Shown here in pieces: positions 43,065-51,620 of a DNA stretch of 64,000 bases. Each line of letters opens with the position of its first letter. The stretch's first letter is position 1. Position numbers and translations under genes: made by a program. Source of the DNA: JAUSNA01 sp964511965 (lineage in GTDB: Bacteria > Patescibacteriota > Microgenomatia > Levybacterales > GWA1-39-11). The stretch is from positions 1 through 64,000 of the forward strand of contig CAZEGF010000006.1 in NCBI GenBank assembly GCA_964511965.1. Direction: 5' to 3'. The notes beneath the pieces were generated by a model. It did not search any database. It was not told the origin of the DNA and was given only the letters and a program-made list of their open reading frames with translations.

Positions 43065-43664
43065 CTAGTTAGTGTTTGTAGATCCACCAACTTCTACTCC
43101 AACTGAGTTTGATGCTGGATTAGTGGTAACTGTGTTACCTCCTCCAACATTAAAACTTTGGCTGTTTCCACCTGTATTGGCACTAGACCATACATTTGTA
43201 TTTACCGCAGTTGTATTTGTTTGACTAACAACCGTAGAATTGCTGTTAATCACTACAGCTTTTGACGAGCTAAATGCTCCTCCACCTGTGACGGTTACTG
43301 TATTTGAGTTACTATCACAACCACAATTTGATGTGTTTGTGTTAGTTCCTCCTGTGACTGATACACCAACGATGTTGGTAGCAGCGCCTGTGGTGATGCT
43401 GTTTGAACCACCATTTCCTACATTAAAGCTTTGTTTGTTTTTACCGGTATTAGCGGACAAACCAGCCCATGTATTTACAGCGGTTGTATTATCTTGAACA
43501 GTAGTTGATGATGAAATGTTTTTAACTATAGCTTTTGTGTAGCTAAAAGAACCATTTCCGGTAACAGTAACAGTATTTGTTGCTGCAAATGATGCTGGGG
43601 CTACTACGCTCACCATCATTGTACCGATTGCAACTGCTGATGCGATTTTTTGTTTGATATTCAT
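43065..43664 (-). CDS. small secreted beta-solenoid repeat protein
   Basis: The ATG at 43664 follows AAAGGAGGTGAAATAT, the same ribosome-binding context as the gene at 35551. The 199-residue product has a signal peptide ending in SFA and two repeats of about 85 residues (TVTVTGNGSFS, AVNTWAGLSANTGKNKQSFNVG and TVTVTGGGAFS, AVNTNVWSSANTGGNSQSFNVG), with one CGC turn between them. It has no anchor. It belongs to the same family as the three plus-strand surface proteins and could be a subunit of the same fibre. Confidence 0.85.
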   Translation of the reverse strand: MNIKQKIASAVAIGTMMVSVVAPASFAATNTVTVTGNGSFSYTKAIVKNISSSTTVQDNTTAVNTWAGLSANTGKNKQSFNVGNGGSNSITTGAATNIVGVSVTGGTNTNTSNCGCDSNSNTVTVTGGGAFSSSKAVVINSNSTVVSQTNTTAVNTNVWSSANTGGNSQSFNVGGGNTVTTNPASNSVGVEVGGSTNTN

Positions 43665-43723
43665 ATATTTCACCTCCTTTTTATTGGGATACTCCTGCCG
43701 AACCGAATGATGAAAAAAACCAC

Positions 43724-43754
43724 AAAAAAATCCCTCGATAAACTCAGGATTTTA
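43724..43754 (-). terminator. terminator-like hairpin inside the leader of the small solenoid gene
   Basis: On the minus strand AAAATCC and GGATTTT form a 7-bp stem around a 13-nt loop, followed by a T-run. It lies about 60 nt before the start codon and downstream of the promoter at 43843-43873, the same arrangement as at 35409-35463. Confidence 0.6.
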
Positions 43755-43842
43755 ATTTTTGGCAGTTTATATTCATATCAGGCAGGTCAAAAGGAAATGA
43801 ATTCAGGGTTCTAAGGGGCAACGTAGAACGTTAATGTTAGTT

Positions 43843-43873
43843 ATTATATGCTAGTGTCCAGCAGGTCTGTCAA
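43843..43873 (-). promoter_or_regulatory. promoter of the small solenoid gene
   Basis: A perfect TTGACA (43868-43873, minus strand) is followed by CATATA at 17 bp, or the overlapping TATAAT at 19 bp (43843-43848). The leader would be about 170 nt. Confidence 0.65.
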
Positions 43874-43940
43874 GACTAACAATCTATATATTTATATTAT
43901 CAAAGATATCATCTTATATTTATTTTTTGAGGTCGCTTCC

Positions 43941-43970
43941 TTGACTTTGTAGCTTATCATCTGTTAAAAT
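43941..43970 (+). promoter_or_regulatory. promoter of the nusA operon
   Basis: TTGACT (43941-43946), 17 bp, TTAAAA (43964-43969), with TAAAAT overlapping by one base. The predicted start near 43977 leaves a leader of about 48 nt, filled by the hairpin at 43992-44018. Confidence 0.75.
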
Positions 43971-43991
43971 CAACCTAACAAACAACAGAAG

Positions 43992-44018
43992 TGGTGGGAG
44001 TTCCCCACCATTTTTTTT
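43992..44018 (+). terminator. terminator in the nusA leader (attenuator candidate)
   Basis: TGGTGGG-AGTTC-CCCACCA is a perfect 7-bp GC-rich stem followed directly by eight T (44011-44018). It lies between the nusA promoter and the ATG at 44025, only 6 nt before the start, and no plus-strand gene lies upstream that it could terminate. No Shine-Dalgarno site fits between it and the ATG. Confidence 0.8.
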
Positions 44019-44024
44019 CGCAAT

Positions 44025-45035
44025 ATGCCGGCAATACAAAGAAGCGAGTTCTCACTCGCACTCAACCAAATAGCACAAGAACGAGGTGTTGATCCTGAAA
44101 TAATTTTAGAGAGTATCAAGACCGCAATTTTGGCAGCTTACAAAAAGGACCATGTCCAAGAGACAGTTGATGAAGATGAAGCAGTTGAGGCTGATAAGTA
44201 TTCTGCAGAGATCAATTCAAATACCGGTGAAACTAAAATAATGTACGAAGGGAAAGACGTAACTCCACCGGGATTTGGTCGAATTGCAACCCAAACAGCA
44301 AAGCAAGTTCTTCTACAAAAAATCCGAGAACGTGAGAAAGATGCCATTATGGCTGAGTACACAAAAAGAATTGGAACAGTAGTAACAGGAAACATTTTAA
44401 GATTTGCAGGTAGTGCGATTATAGTTGATATCGGTAAGGCTGAAGCTTTGATTCCTCCAAATCACAGAATTCAAAACGAAAATTATTATCTCAATAAGAA
44501 AATGGCTGTTTATATAGTCGAAATCGCTGAGGATGAAAAGCGCGGTCGCGAAATTATCGTTTCAAGAACTCATAACGGACTTTTAGAAGGACTTTTACGC
44601 CGGGAAGTTCCTGAAGTAGCATCAGGAAGTGTAACCATCAAAGAAATTGTCCGAGAACCAGGATCAAGAGCAAAAATTGCAGTTCATTCAGACCAATCTG
44701 GTATTGATCCTGTTGGATCTTGTGTCGGCCAAAAGGGAGTAAGAATACAGGCTGTTATTGATGCAATTGACGGACTTGAAAAAATTGATGTTATCCAATG
44801 GAATAGTGATACATCAAGATTTATAGCAAATGCTCTTTCTCCGGCAAAAAATCTAACAATTGAACTGAATGAAAAAGAAAAATTAGCAACGGTAAAAGCA
44901 CCAAAAGAAGAATTACCTCTTATTATTGGTAAAGAAGGACAAAATGTAAGACTCGCTTCAAAATTAACAGGTTATAACATCGAAGTTGAAGGAATTGAAG
45001 CACCTTTAGAGCCAGAGCCTGAGGAAAAAGCCTAA
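44025..45035 (+). CDS. nusA: transcription termination/antitermination factor NusA
   Basis: The 336-residue protein contains the N-terminal polymerase-binding domain (1-105), an S1 domain (about 118-185, GTVVTGNILRFAGSAIIVD) and two KH domains (VGQKGVRI and IIGKEGQNVRLA). It lacks the acidic C-terminal repeats of E. coli NusA, as in most bacteria outside Proteobacteria. NusA stimulates pausing and intrinsic termination. It heads an operon with infB, as in many bacteria, but rimP, ylxR and rbfA are absent here. Confidence 0.97.
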   Translation: MPAIQRSEFSLALNQIAQERGVDPEIILESIKTAILAAYKKDHVQETVDEDEAVEADKYSAEINSNTGETKIMYEGKDVTPPGFGRIATQTAKQVLLQKIREREKDAIMAEYTKRIGTVVTGNILRFAGSAIIVDIGKAEALIPPNHRIQNENYYLNKKMAVYIVEIAEDEKRGREIIVSRTHNGLLEGLLRREVPEVASGSVTIKEIVREPGSRAKIAVHSDQSGIDPVGSCVGQKGVRIQAVIDAIDGLEKIDVIQWNSDTSRFIANALSPAKNLTIELNEKEKLATVKAPKEELPLIIGKEGQNVRLASKLTGYNIEVEGIEAPLEPEPEEKA

Positions 45036-45060
45036 TCATGAGAGTTCTAACGTTAAATAT

Positions 45061-46518
45061 ATGGAAAAACAAGCAGAATCTACAAAAATCTATCCTCCTG
45101 TCGTATCAGTTCTAGGCCACGTTGACCACGGAAAAACTACTTTACTTGACGCTATCCGAAAAAGTAATATCGTGGGTGGAGAAGCCGGTGGCATAACCCA
45201 AGCAATTGGAGCTTCAAAAATAGAGGTTGAACACGAAGGAAAAAAGAGGTTTATAACCTTTATCGATACTCCCGGTCATGAAGCATTTGCCAATATGCGC
45301 TCCCATGGTGTCAGTGCATCTGACATTGTGCTTCTTATTATTGCTTCAGATGATGGCATAAAACCCCAAACAAAGGAATCAATCGAAAAGATTTTAGCTT
45401 CAAAATTACCTTTTATCGTTGTTTTTACCAAAATTGATGCTGAAGGATCTCAAATTGAAAAAATAAAACAGCAGTTGGCAAACGAAGGAGTACTGCTTGA
45501 AGGACTTGGAGGAGACGTTCCATTTATTGGAGTTAGTGCAAAAACCGGTGAGAAAATTTCTGATCTTTTGGAGCTTATTGTTATCGTGTATGATTTTTCT
45601 GAAATTTCAAAAACCGAATCCTCAGACTTTCAAGGGGTTATCATCGAGGCAAAATTAGATAAAAGACGAGGGATATTAGCGTCACTTGTGGTGAAAAATG
45701 GACAAGTTGCAGTTGGCGACAAGGTGTATACGGAGAAAAAAGAAGCCGGGAAGATCCGTGCATTAGTAGACACGACCGGTCAACAAGTAAAAGTAGCGAT
45801 GCCTGGGGATGCTGTAGAAGTTCTTGGGTTTACCGAAGTTTTGCCTGCCGGAAGCATAGTTAACACAAAAGCTATCTCATCGGAGCAAAAAGAAAATGTT
45901 GATACCACTCACAAAACTGCTGATTTTTTGGCAATCCTTCAGAATAAGCAAAATGAAAAACTTCCGGTCATTATAAAAACCCAAACAAGCGGTGAATTTG
46001 AAGCTATTTTACAAACGTTACCAGACGATGTCGAGGTTGTATTTGAGGGTCGTGGTGAGATTTCGGCTTCAGATGTACTTATGGCAAAAGATTTTAAAGC
46101 AATTATTGTTGGTTTTAATGTAACAATTGAGAAGCAAGCAAAAGTTCTTGCCGATTCAAACAAAATATTCTATAGGACATATAACATCATCTATAATCTT
46201 CTTGACGAATTGGTAGATGCAATCGCACTTATTCGTGAACGCCAACAAAGAAAAGTTCTTGGAAAAGCTCAAATTTTGGCTACTTTTGAAGGAAATGAAG
46301 GACAGATATTAGGAGTTAGAATTACCGAAGGAAGGCTCTCAGTTGGTGATAAAATCATTATTTCCCACGCTGAGGAGGAAACTGCCGACAGTAAAATTAT
46401 TTCATTAAAACAAGGTAAAAAAGATATAAAAGAGTTAGGGAAAGGCAACGAATGCGGTATTATGATAGATCCTCAAGTTGACTTTACTATAGGTGATATG
46501 GTAATATCCTGTTTGTAA
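45061..46518 (+). CDS. infB: translation initiation factor IF-2 (short form)
   Basis: The 485-residue protein starts almost directly with the GTPase domain: G1 GHVDHGKT (19-26), G3 DTPGHE, G4 TKID, followed by domains II, III and IV. The long N-terminal region of E. coli IF-2 is missing, a common reduction in Patescibacteria. IF-2 brings fMet-tRNA to the 30S subunit. It lies 25 bp after nusA. Confidence 0.96.
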   Translation: MEKQAESTKIYPPVVSVLGHVDHGKTTLLDAIRKSNIVGGEAGGITQAIGASKIEVEHEGKKRFITFIDTPGHEAFANMRSHGVSASDIVLLIIASDDGIKPQTKESIEKILASKLPFIVVFTKIDAEGSQIEKIKQQLANEGVLLEGLGGDVPFIGVSAKTGEKISDLLELIVIVYDFSEISKTESSDFQGVIIEAKLDKRRGILASLVVKNGQVAVGDKVYTEKKEAGKIRALVDTTGQQVKVAMPGDAVEVLGFTEVLPAGSIVNTKAISSEQKENVDTTHKTADFLAILQNKQNEKLPVIIKTQTSGEFEAILQTLPDDVEVVFEGRGEISASDVLMAKDFKAIIVGFNVTIEKQAKVLADSNKIFYRTYNIIYNLLDELVDAIALIRERQQRKVLGKAQILATFEGNEGQILGVRITEGRLSVGDKIIISHAEEETADSKIISLKQGKKDIKELGKGNECGIMIDPQVDFTIGDMVISCL

Positions 46519-46522
46519 ATAT

Positions 46523-47902
46523 ATGAATCCGACAATTGCGCAGGAAATCAGTCTTTTCAAAGGTTTTTTGGATCAGGCATCTGACCTTGGTATTTTTATT
46601 GGTAGTCATCAAAATCTTGATACGGTTGCCGCTTCTCTTTCTCTGTATCTTTCACTAACTCAAGCTGGAAAAAAAGTCCAGATAATCTCGAAAAAAGCAC
46701 CAACTGTTGAAGTTTCAAATCTAGTAGGTGTAAATAAAATTACTGAAAATTTTACATCAAGTAATTCAAGTAAACTAGTAGTATCACTACCTTATATTAG
46801 AGGAGAGGTTGAAAAAGTTCTTTTTACCGAGTATCCAAATTCAGAAAATCCAACAAATATTAATTTCCATTTGACAGCAGCTCCCGGAAAAAGTATTACA
46901 CCATTCACAAATTCTGACGTAAGACTAATCTGGGAAGGTGGAGCTCCAGGCGCTATTATTACTGTTGGCGCAGGATCAATGGATGAGCTTATGGGTGTTG
47001 TAGATGCTGCTTCTGTCAAGATTGTTAATATCGATAATTTTTCAGGCAACTCACGATTTGGTGATGTTGTTCTTGTTGATGAATCATTTTCATCACTTTC
47101 TGAGATAGTTGGTAAAGTTCTTAAAGATCTTTCTCTCCCAATGGATATAGATGTAGCCCAGAATATTTTAGACGGAGTTCTATTTGCAACACGAAATTTT
47201 ACAAAACCAAATACTTCACCACTTGCTTTCGAAGCTGCTTCAAATGCAATGTATCAAGGTGCAAAAAGAAAAGCAGATGACGCTCAACCCCCCTTCGACA
47301 GAGCTCAGGGCAAGCAGGATCAACCAAGACGAGATCAAGGTTTCCAAAACACTCCAAGACCCTTCGACAATGCTCAGGGCAAGCGAGATCAAAACCGTGA
47401 CCAACGAGGGCAGTCCTTCGACAGAGCTCAGGATAAACAAAATAGACAACAACCAAGAGTGAACGATGCTGATTTTCCTGCGATGCATATGCAAGGACCA
47501 AGAGGATCACAAAACCCAACTGATAACAGAAGATTTAATAATCCACAAAGAGGTGGACAATCTGCTCCACAACGTCCACAACAGTCCTTCGACAGAACTT
47601 CCTCCAATTCGGCGGACAGGCAGGGTGGGCAATTTGGACAAGGCCAATCAGCTGTTGATGATATAAGAAACCGGATCAGACAACAACAAGAAGAAAAGTC
47701 AGCTGTTTCAAATCAAATGCCAGTTGATGATGATTTAAATCAACCAATTATGGACGCACAGTTAGTAAATGAACCAACAGTTGCTCCAATTGAAGATGTA
47801 ACAATGCCAGAAGAGCAAAATTACAATGAGGCTCCAACAGATGAGATTCCAGATGATTGGTTGATGCCAAAAGTCTTCAAAAGCTCCAAGAACAACAACT
47901 AA
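46523..47902 (+). CDS. DHH-like phosphoesterase-related protein with disordered repeat-bearing tail
   Basis: The 459-residue protein starts with a domain resembling DHH/NrnA-type phosphoesterases (IFIGSHQNLDTVAASLSLY, KKVQIISKK), but the catalytic DHH triad is not visible (the first motif reads HQNLD), so activity is doubtful. Residues about 245-400 are Gln/Arg/Asp/Pro-rich and probably disordered. They contain three full copies and a partial copy of a repeat encoding PFDRAQGK-type peptides. The C-terminus is acidic. It begins 4 bp after infB, a position where some bacteria carry NrnA-like genes after rbfA. Confidence 0.78.
   Translation: MNPTIAQEISLFKGFLDQASDLGIFIGSHQNLDTVAASLSLYLSLTQAGKKVQIISKKAPTVEVSNLVGVNKITENFTSSNSSKLVVSLPYIRGEVEKVLFTEYPNSENPTNINFHLTAAPGKSITPFTNSDVRLIWEGGAPGAIITVGAGSMDELMGVVDAASVKIVNIDNFSGNSRFGDVVLVDESFSSLSEIVGKVLKDLSLPMDIDVAQNILDGVLFATRNFTKPNTSPLAFEAASNAMYQGAKRKADDAQPPFDRAQGKQDQPRRDQGFQNTPRPFDNAQGKRDQNRDQRGQSFDRAQDKQNRQQPRVNDADFPAMHMQGPRGSQNPTDNRRFNNPQRGGQSAPQRPQQSFDRTSSNSADRQGGQFGQGQSAVDDIRNRIRQQQEEKSAVSNQMPVDDDLNQPIMDAQLVNEPTVAPIEDVTMPEEQNYNEAPTDEIPDDWLMPKVFKSSKNNN
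47291..47600 (+). repeat. dispersed CCTTCGACAGAGCTCAGG repeat inserted within a coding region
   Basis: Copies start at 47291, 47360 and 47414, and a partial one at 47585. Distances are 69, 54 and 171 bp, all multiples of three, so each is read in the same frame (PFDRAQGK, PFDNAQGK, SFDRAQDK, SFDRTSS). The unit is a partial palindrome (GAGCTC core). Confidence 0.85.
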
Positions 47903-47924
47903 CCCAGTGTTTAAGAGTGACTTA

Positions 47925-47953
47925 TTGATTATATAGCCTCAATCTGGTAGAAT
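47925..47953 (+). promoter_or_regulatory. promoter TTGATT-N17-TAGAAT of rpsO, implies leaderless mRNA
   Basis: The -10 box ends 8 nt before the ATG at 47962, so transcription would begin at or within two bases of the start codon. rpsO therefore has its own promoter apart from the nusA-infB transcript. Confidence 0.75.
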
Positions 47954-47961
47954 ACATTTCT

Positions 47962-48231
47962 ATGCCATTAACAACAGACGAAAAAACAGTCATTATTAAA
48001 GACAACGCCGTCATCGACGGAGACACAGGATCACCGGAAGTGCAGATAGCACTTCTTACACATAAGATCACAAAATTGACGGATCATCTAAAAATCCATC
48101 AAAAAGATTTCCACAGTAGACGTGGACTTCTAAATATGTTATCAAAGAGAAGAAGGCTTTTTAATTTCTTAACAAAAGTTGACAAAGTCCGTGCTGAAGG
48201 CATCGGCAAAAAAGTCGGCCTCGTAAAATAA
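47962..48231 (+). CDS. rpsO: 30S ribosomal protein S15
   Basis: The 89-residue protein has normal length and the conserved core GSPEVQIALLTHKITKLTDH and HSRRGLLNMLSKRRRLF, which binds 16S rRNA early in 30S assembly. It is followed by pnp, the gene order found in many bacteria. Confidence 0.98.
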   Translation: MPLTTDEKTVIIKDNAVIDGDTGSPEVQIALLTHKITKLTDHLKIHQKDFHSRRGLLNMLSKRRRLFNFLTKVDKVRAEGIGKKVGLVK

Positions 48232-48249
48232 GCAAAGCTTGCTTTGCTT
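48230..48249 (+). promoter_or_regulatory. hairpin in the rpsO-pnp spacer
   Basis: AAGCAAAG-CTTG-CTTTGCTT is a perfect 8-bp stem overlapping the rpsO stop codon. In other bacteria the rpsO-pnp spacer holds an RNase III site that controls pnp. No T-run follows, so read-through is likely. It also contains the GCTTTGCTT core seen in the 7726-7841 array. Confidence 0.6.
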
Positions 48250-48307
48250 CGCAAAGTAGCACTCACAATTACTTGTTTGTTGTTGGGGGAAGGATAAAAA
48301 AATTTAA

Positions 48308-50689
48308 ATGAAAAAATCTACAAATAAAGTTTCCAAATCTTTTGATTTAAATGGAAAAACAATAACATTTGAAATGGGCGAGCTTGCTCAGCTTGCTACA
48401 TCTAGTGTTTTGGCTCGAATGGGTGACACTGTCGTTTTGGCAACAGTTACCATGGGTCGCAATGACACAACTCTTAATTATTTCCCACTTTCGGTGGATT
48501 ATGTTGAAAGACTATATGCCGGAGGAAAGATCAAAGGATCAAGATGGGTTAAAAGAGAAGGAAGACCAACAGATGACGCAGTTTTGACCGGTCGACTTAT
48601 TGATCGTTCTATCCGTCCACTATTCCCTAAAGAACTTAAAAAAGACGTTCAAGTAATCGTAAATGTTCTATCAGTTGATGGAGTAAATGACCCAGACATT
48701 TTGGCTATCAATGCAGTTAGCATGGCACTTTCTATCTCAAAGATTCCATGGAATGGACCAGTTGGTGCGATGCGAGCTGGTGTTTTGACTGAAGACAGCA
48801 CAAATACTCCAGTTACAAACCCAGACACTACAAGTCCTCTTTCGCTTGATTTGGTTTTGACAGCAAGTCCTACAGGTCATACTCTTATGGTTGAAGCTGG
48901 TGCATCTCAAATTCCAGAAGATGTTGCATTAAAAGCTGTAACACTCGCCCGTGAATGGGGATCAAAATTAGTTGAATTTATTAAAGAAGTTACAAAAGAA
49001 ATTGGTGAAGCAAAAATTGAATTAACAATTGATGAGACAAAGGCTGATTATGTAACGCTAGTCGAAAAATCCTACAAGAAAAATGTAATCGATGTTTTGG
49101 AAGGAGAATTAGGTGAAAATGTGAGTGGAGAGTTGGGTAAAATAGTTGACCTTATAGCAGAGGAAGAAGCCAAAAAGCTTAAAGAAGGGGAGAGTGTAGA
49201 CAAAAGTAAATTATTTGATGCAGTTGACTACGTTTTCAAAAAGATAATCCGGGAAAATATCGTTGAAAAAGACAAAAGATTTGACGGTCGAAAATTGGAC
49301 GAAGTAAGACCAATTACATCCTCTGTCGGATATTTACCACGAGTTCATGGATCGGCTTTATTCTCACGGGGAGAAACCCAAGTTCTTTCAGTAGCAACTC
49401 TTGCCTCATCTTCATTCAGCCAATTGGTTGAAACTCTTGATGGTGAAGAAACCCAACGATACATGCATCATTATTCATTCCCTCCGTATTCAGTTGGTGA
49501 GACTGGAAGAATTGGAAGCCCAAATAGACGTGAGATCGGTCACGGAGCACTTGCACAACGTGCTTTAGAAGCTGTTTTGCCGCCTCTTGAGACATTCCCA
49601 TATGCAATTCGAGTTGTGTCTGAGGTTATGTCTTCGAATGGATCAACTTCTATGGCATCTGCTTGTGGATCTACGCTTGCTCTTATGGATGCAGGTGTAC
49701 CAATAGTAGCTCCGGTTGCCGGAATTGCAATTGGACTTATGACTTTGGGTGACAAATATAAAATTCTGACCGACATTATTGGTCTTGAAGATTTTGCTGG
49801 GGATATGGACTTTAAAGTTGCCGGAACGAAAAATGGTATTACTGCAATTCAACTTGACGTTAAGAAAGATGCGTTGACTGACGAAATGGTTTCTGAAGTA
49901 TTTGAGCGGGCAAAGAAAGCTCGACTTGAGATATTAACAGTTATGATGAAAGCACTTTCCGAATCAAGAAAAGAAGTCAGTGAATTTGCTCCAAAGATCA
50001 AGATGATTAAGATCGATCCTGAAAAGATCGGTGGACTTATCGGACCCGGAGGCAAGATGATCAAAAGTATTATCGCTTCAACTGGTGCTCAGGTTGATGT
50101 AGAAGATGATGGCTCTGTATCTATTTCAGCAGTTGATGAGGAAGCAGTCCAAAAAGCAGTTGAATGGATTGAGGGACTTACACATGAAGTAAAACCGGGA
50201 GAAGAATATGAAGGAACGGTAAAGCGTATGATGAATTTTGGAGCATTTGTTGAAATTTTACCCGGAAAAGAGGGACTCGTTCATGTATCTGAGATGTCAA
50301 CAGATTACGTACAAGACCCAGCAGACGTTGTCCAACTTGATCAAAAAGTAAAGGTAAGAGTAAAAGAGATTGATGAAATGGGAAGAATTAATCTTTCAAT
50401 GAAATTTGGAGAGGACGCTGACAAACCATCAAAAAGACCTGAAGGAGAAGGAAGTGGTGGAGACCGCGGCGGTGATAGAGGACCAAGAGGTGGTGGATCA
50501 CGTGGTGGATTTGGCGGAGGACGCGGAGGTTCAGGAGGCGGAGGTTTTCGTAGTGGTGGACCACGACGTGACTTTGGCGGAGGTAGTAGAAGTGGTGGGT
50601 CTTCAAGAGGTTTTGGTGGACGAAGATCAAGTGGAGCAGATAAAAAACCTAGTTATCAAGGCGGACGCCGGGATGATTGGAGAGGTTAG
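48308..50689 (+). CDS. pnp: polynucleotide phosphorylase with RGG-rich tail
   Basis: The 793-residue protein has two RNase PH domains (about 10-225 and 315-540), a helical linker, a KH domain (IGGLIGPGGKMIKSI) and an S1 domain (YEGTVKRMMNFGAFVEILPG). It degrades RNA 3'-5' using phosphate. After S1 comes a tail of about 85 residues that is almost only Gly, Arg, Ser and Asp with many RGG/GGR units, which E. coli PNPase lacks and which could bind RNA or promote condensation. Confidence 0.96.
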   Translation: MKKSTNKVSKSFDLNGKTITFEMGELAQLATSSVLARMGDTVVLATVTMGRNDTTLNYFPLSVDYVERLYAGGKIKGSRWVKREGRPTDDAVLTGRLIDRSIRPLFPKELKKDVQVIVNVLSVDGVNDPDILAINAVSMALSISKIPWNGPVGAMRAGVLTEDSTNTPVTNPDTTSPLSLDLVLTASPTGHTLMVEAGASQIPEDVALKAVTLAREWGSKLVEFIKEVTKEIGEAKIELTIDETKADYVTLVEKSYKKNVIDVLEGELGENVSGELGKIVDLIAEEEAKKLKEGESVDKSKLFDAVDYVFKKIIRENIVEKDKRFDGRKLDEVRPITSSVGYLPRVHGSALFSRGETQVLSVATLASSSFSQLVETLDGEETQRYMHHYSFPPYSVGETGRIGSPNRREIGHGALAQRALEAVLPPLETFPYAIRVVSEVMSSNGSTSMASACGSTLALMDAGVPIVAPVAGIAIGLMTLGDKYKILTDIIGLEDFAGDMDFKVAGTKNGITAIQLDVKKDALTDEMVSEVFERAKKARLEILTVMMKALSESRKEVSEFAPKIKMIKIDPEKIGGLIGPGGKMIKSIIASTGAQVDVEDDGSVSISAVDEEAVQKAVEWIEGLTHEVKPGEEYEGTVKRMMNFGAFVEILPGKEGLVHVSEMSTDYVQDPADVVQLDQKVKVRVKEIDEMGRINLSMKFGEDADKPSKRPEGEGSGGDRGGDRGPRGGGSRGGFGGGRGGSGGGGFRSGGPRRDFGGGSRSGGSSRGFGGRRSSGADKKPSYQGGRRDDWRG

Positions 50690-50735
50690 TATCAGGAAAT
50701 AGTGAATAGTAATTAGTGATTAGTTAATTCAATTC

Positions 50736-51554
50736 TCAACTCTCAAATATCAAATCTACAGCTTTTTCCATAACCCTGTTAAATTTCTTGTTAAAGTCTT
50801 TGATTGTATCCCAGTATGGTTCGCGTGTTGCCTGATCCATAATAAAACCCCTATTATATTCGATTTGAATCCCAACTACCTTATTTCCAAAATCATTTTT
50901 TGGATTTCCAAAATTCTGCATGATATACCCTCCTTTATATGAAGTATTTATCTCAACCTCAGTCTTTTTTACTCCAAATTCCTCTACTATAAATGTTTGA
51001 ATACTTTGTATGACTTTAGGTGGGCTTGTGGTAAACCCATTTGCAGGATCCACTTCTCCAGTATGAGGTAATCCAAAGTTGGAGAGTATAAAGCTTGGCA
51101 TAGTTCTATTTTCACCCGGTAATTTTCTATCCCGTTTGCCGGTACGCTGATCAAAATCCCCAGTGTCGTGGTGATCCCACAAAATTACTTTGTCAAAACC
51201 TAACTGTTTTGACTCTTTAATAAGCCTTGATATCTCTTCATAATACGGATCATAATGATTTTCAAAATAAAAAGTCTTTTCTTCATCTGTAAGATGCAGT
51301 CCTTCTTTCCAGATAGTATTTCCATGAAAGTCTTGATGTTTGAATAGTGAGTGATCTCGTGGTTGGTTGAGACTTCCAAGGCCCCTTGTATATTTTGACT
51401 TTAGATTTCCTAAAGCATGTGGGTGATAAGCAGTATTTCCAGTATATTTGTCGCTAAATTCTCCGATTTGCCACCAGTCCAAAGCAACTCTATGCTCAAG
51501 TTCCTCAAAACTTTCCGAATCATGCGGGGCTGAGGTAATAAGTGGCAATATCAT
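50736..51554 (-). CDS. N-formylglutamate amidohydrolase-like protein
   Basis: I start at the ATG at 51554, which lies 9 nt after a TATAAT box; the frame is open to 51695, but that part includes simple-repeat sequence. The 272-residue protein shows the family pattern: PLITSAPHDS near the N-terminus, DHHDTG, and the later metal-site region EINTSYKGGYIMQNFG with VVGIQIEYNRG. Such enzymes hydrolyse N-formyl amino acids or related amides. The specific substrate is unknown, as no histidine pathway is nearby. Confidence 0.82.
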   Translation of the reverse strand: MILPLITSAPHDSESFEELEHRVALDWWQIGEFSDKYTGNTAYHPHALGNLKSKYTRGLGSLNQPRDHSLFKHQDFHGNTIWKEGLHLTDEEKTFYFENHYDPYYEEISRLIKESKQLGFDKVILWDHHDTGDFDQRTGKRDRKLPGENRTMPSFILSNFGLPHTGEVDPANGFTTSPPKVIQSIQTFIVEEFGVKKTEVEINTSYKGGYIMQNFGNPKNDFGNKVVGIQIEYNRGFIMDQATREPYWDTIKDFNKKFNRVMEKAVDLIFES

Positions 51555-51605
51555 TTCTGTCTTATTATATATCCCCTTAATGCTTAATTCTTGCCCCTTA
51601 ATTCT

Positions 51606-51614
51606 TGTTATAAT
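51606..51614 (+). promoter_or_regulatory. extended -10 promoter (TGTTATAAT) of the Lon-like gene
   Basis: A TG-n-TATAAT element ends 6 nt before the ATG at 51621, so the start of transcription falls on the start codon. No good -35 box is seen, as expected for an extended -10 promoter. Confidence 0.65.
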
Positions 51615-51620
51615 GATCTT

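Larger units (their letters stand above)
43665..44024. other. 360-bp divergent control region between small solenoid gene and nusA
   Basis: No gene is present. The region contains the two promoters and two leader hairpins listed separately, a TTCTAC...TAGAA-type hairpin (about 43811-43830) and AT-rich sequence near 43880-43925. Confidence 0.7.
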
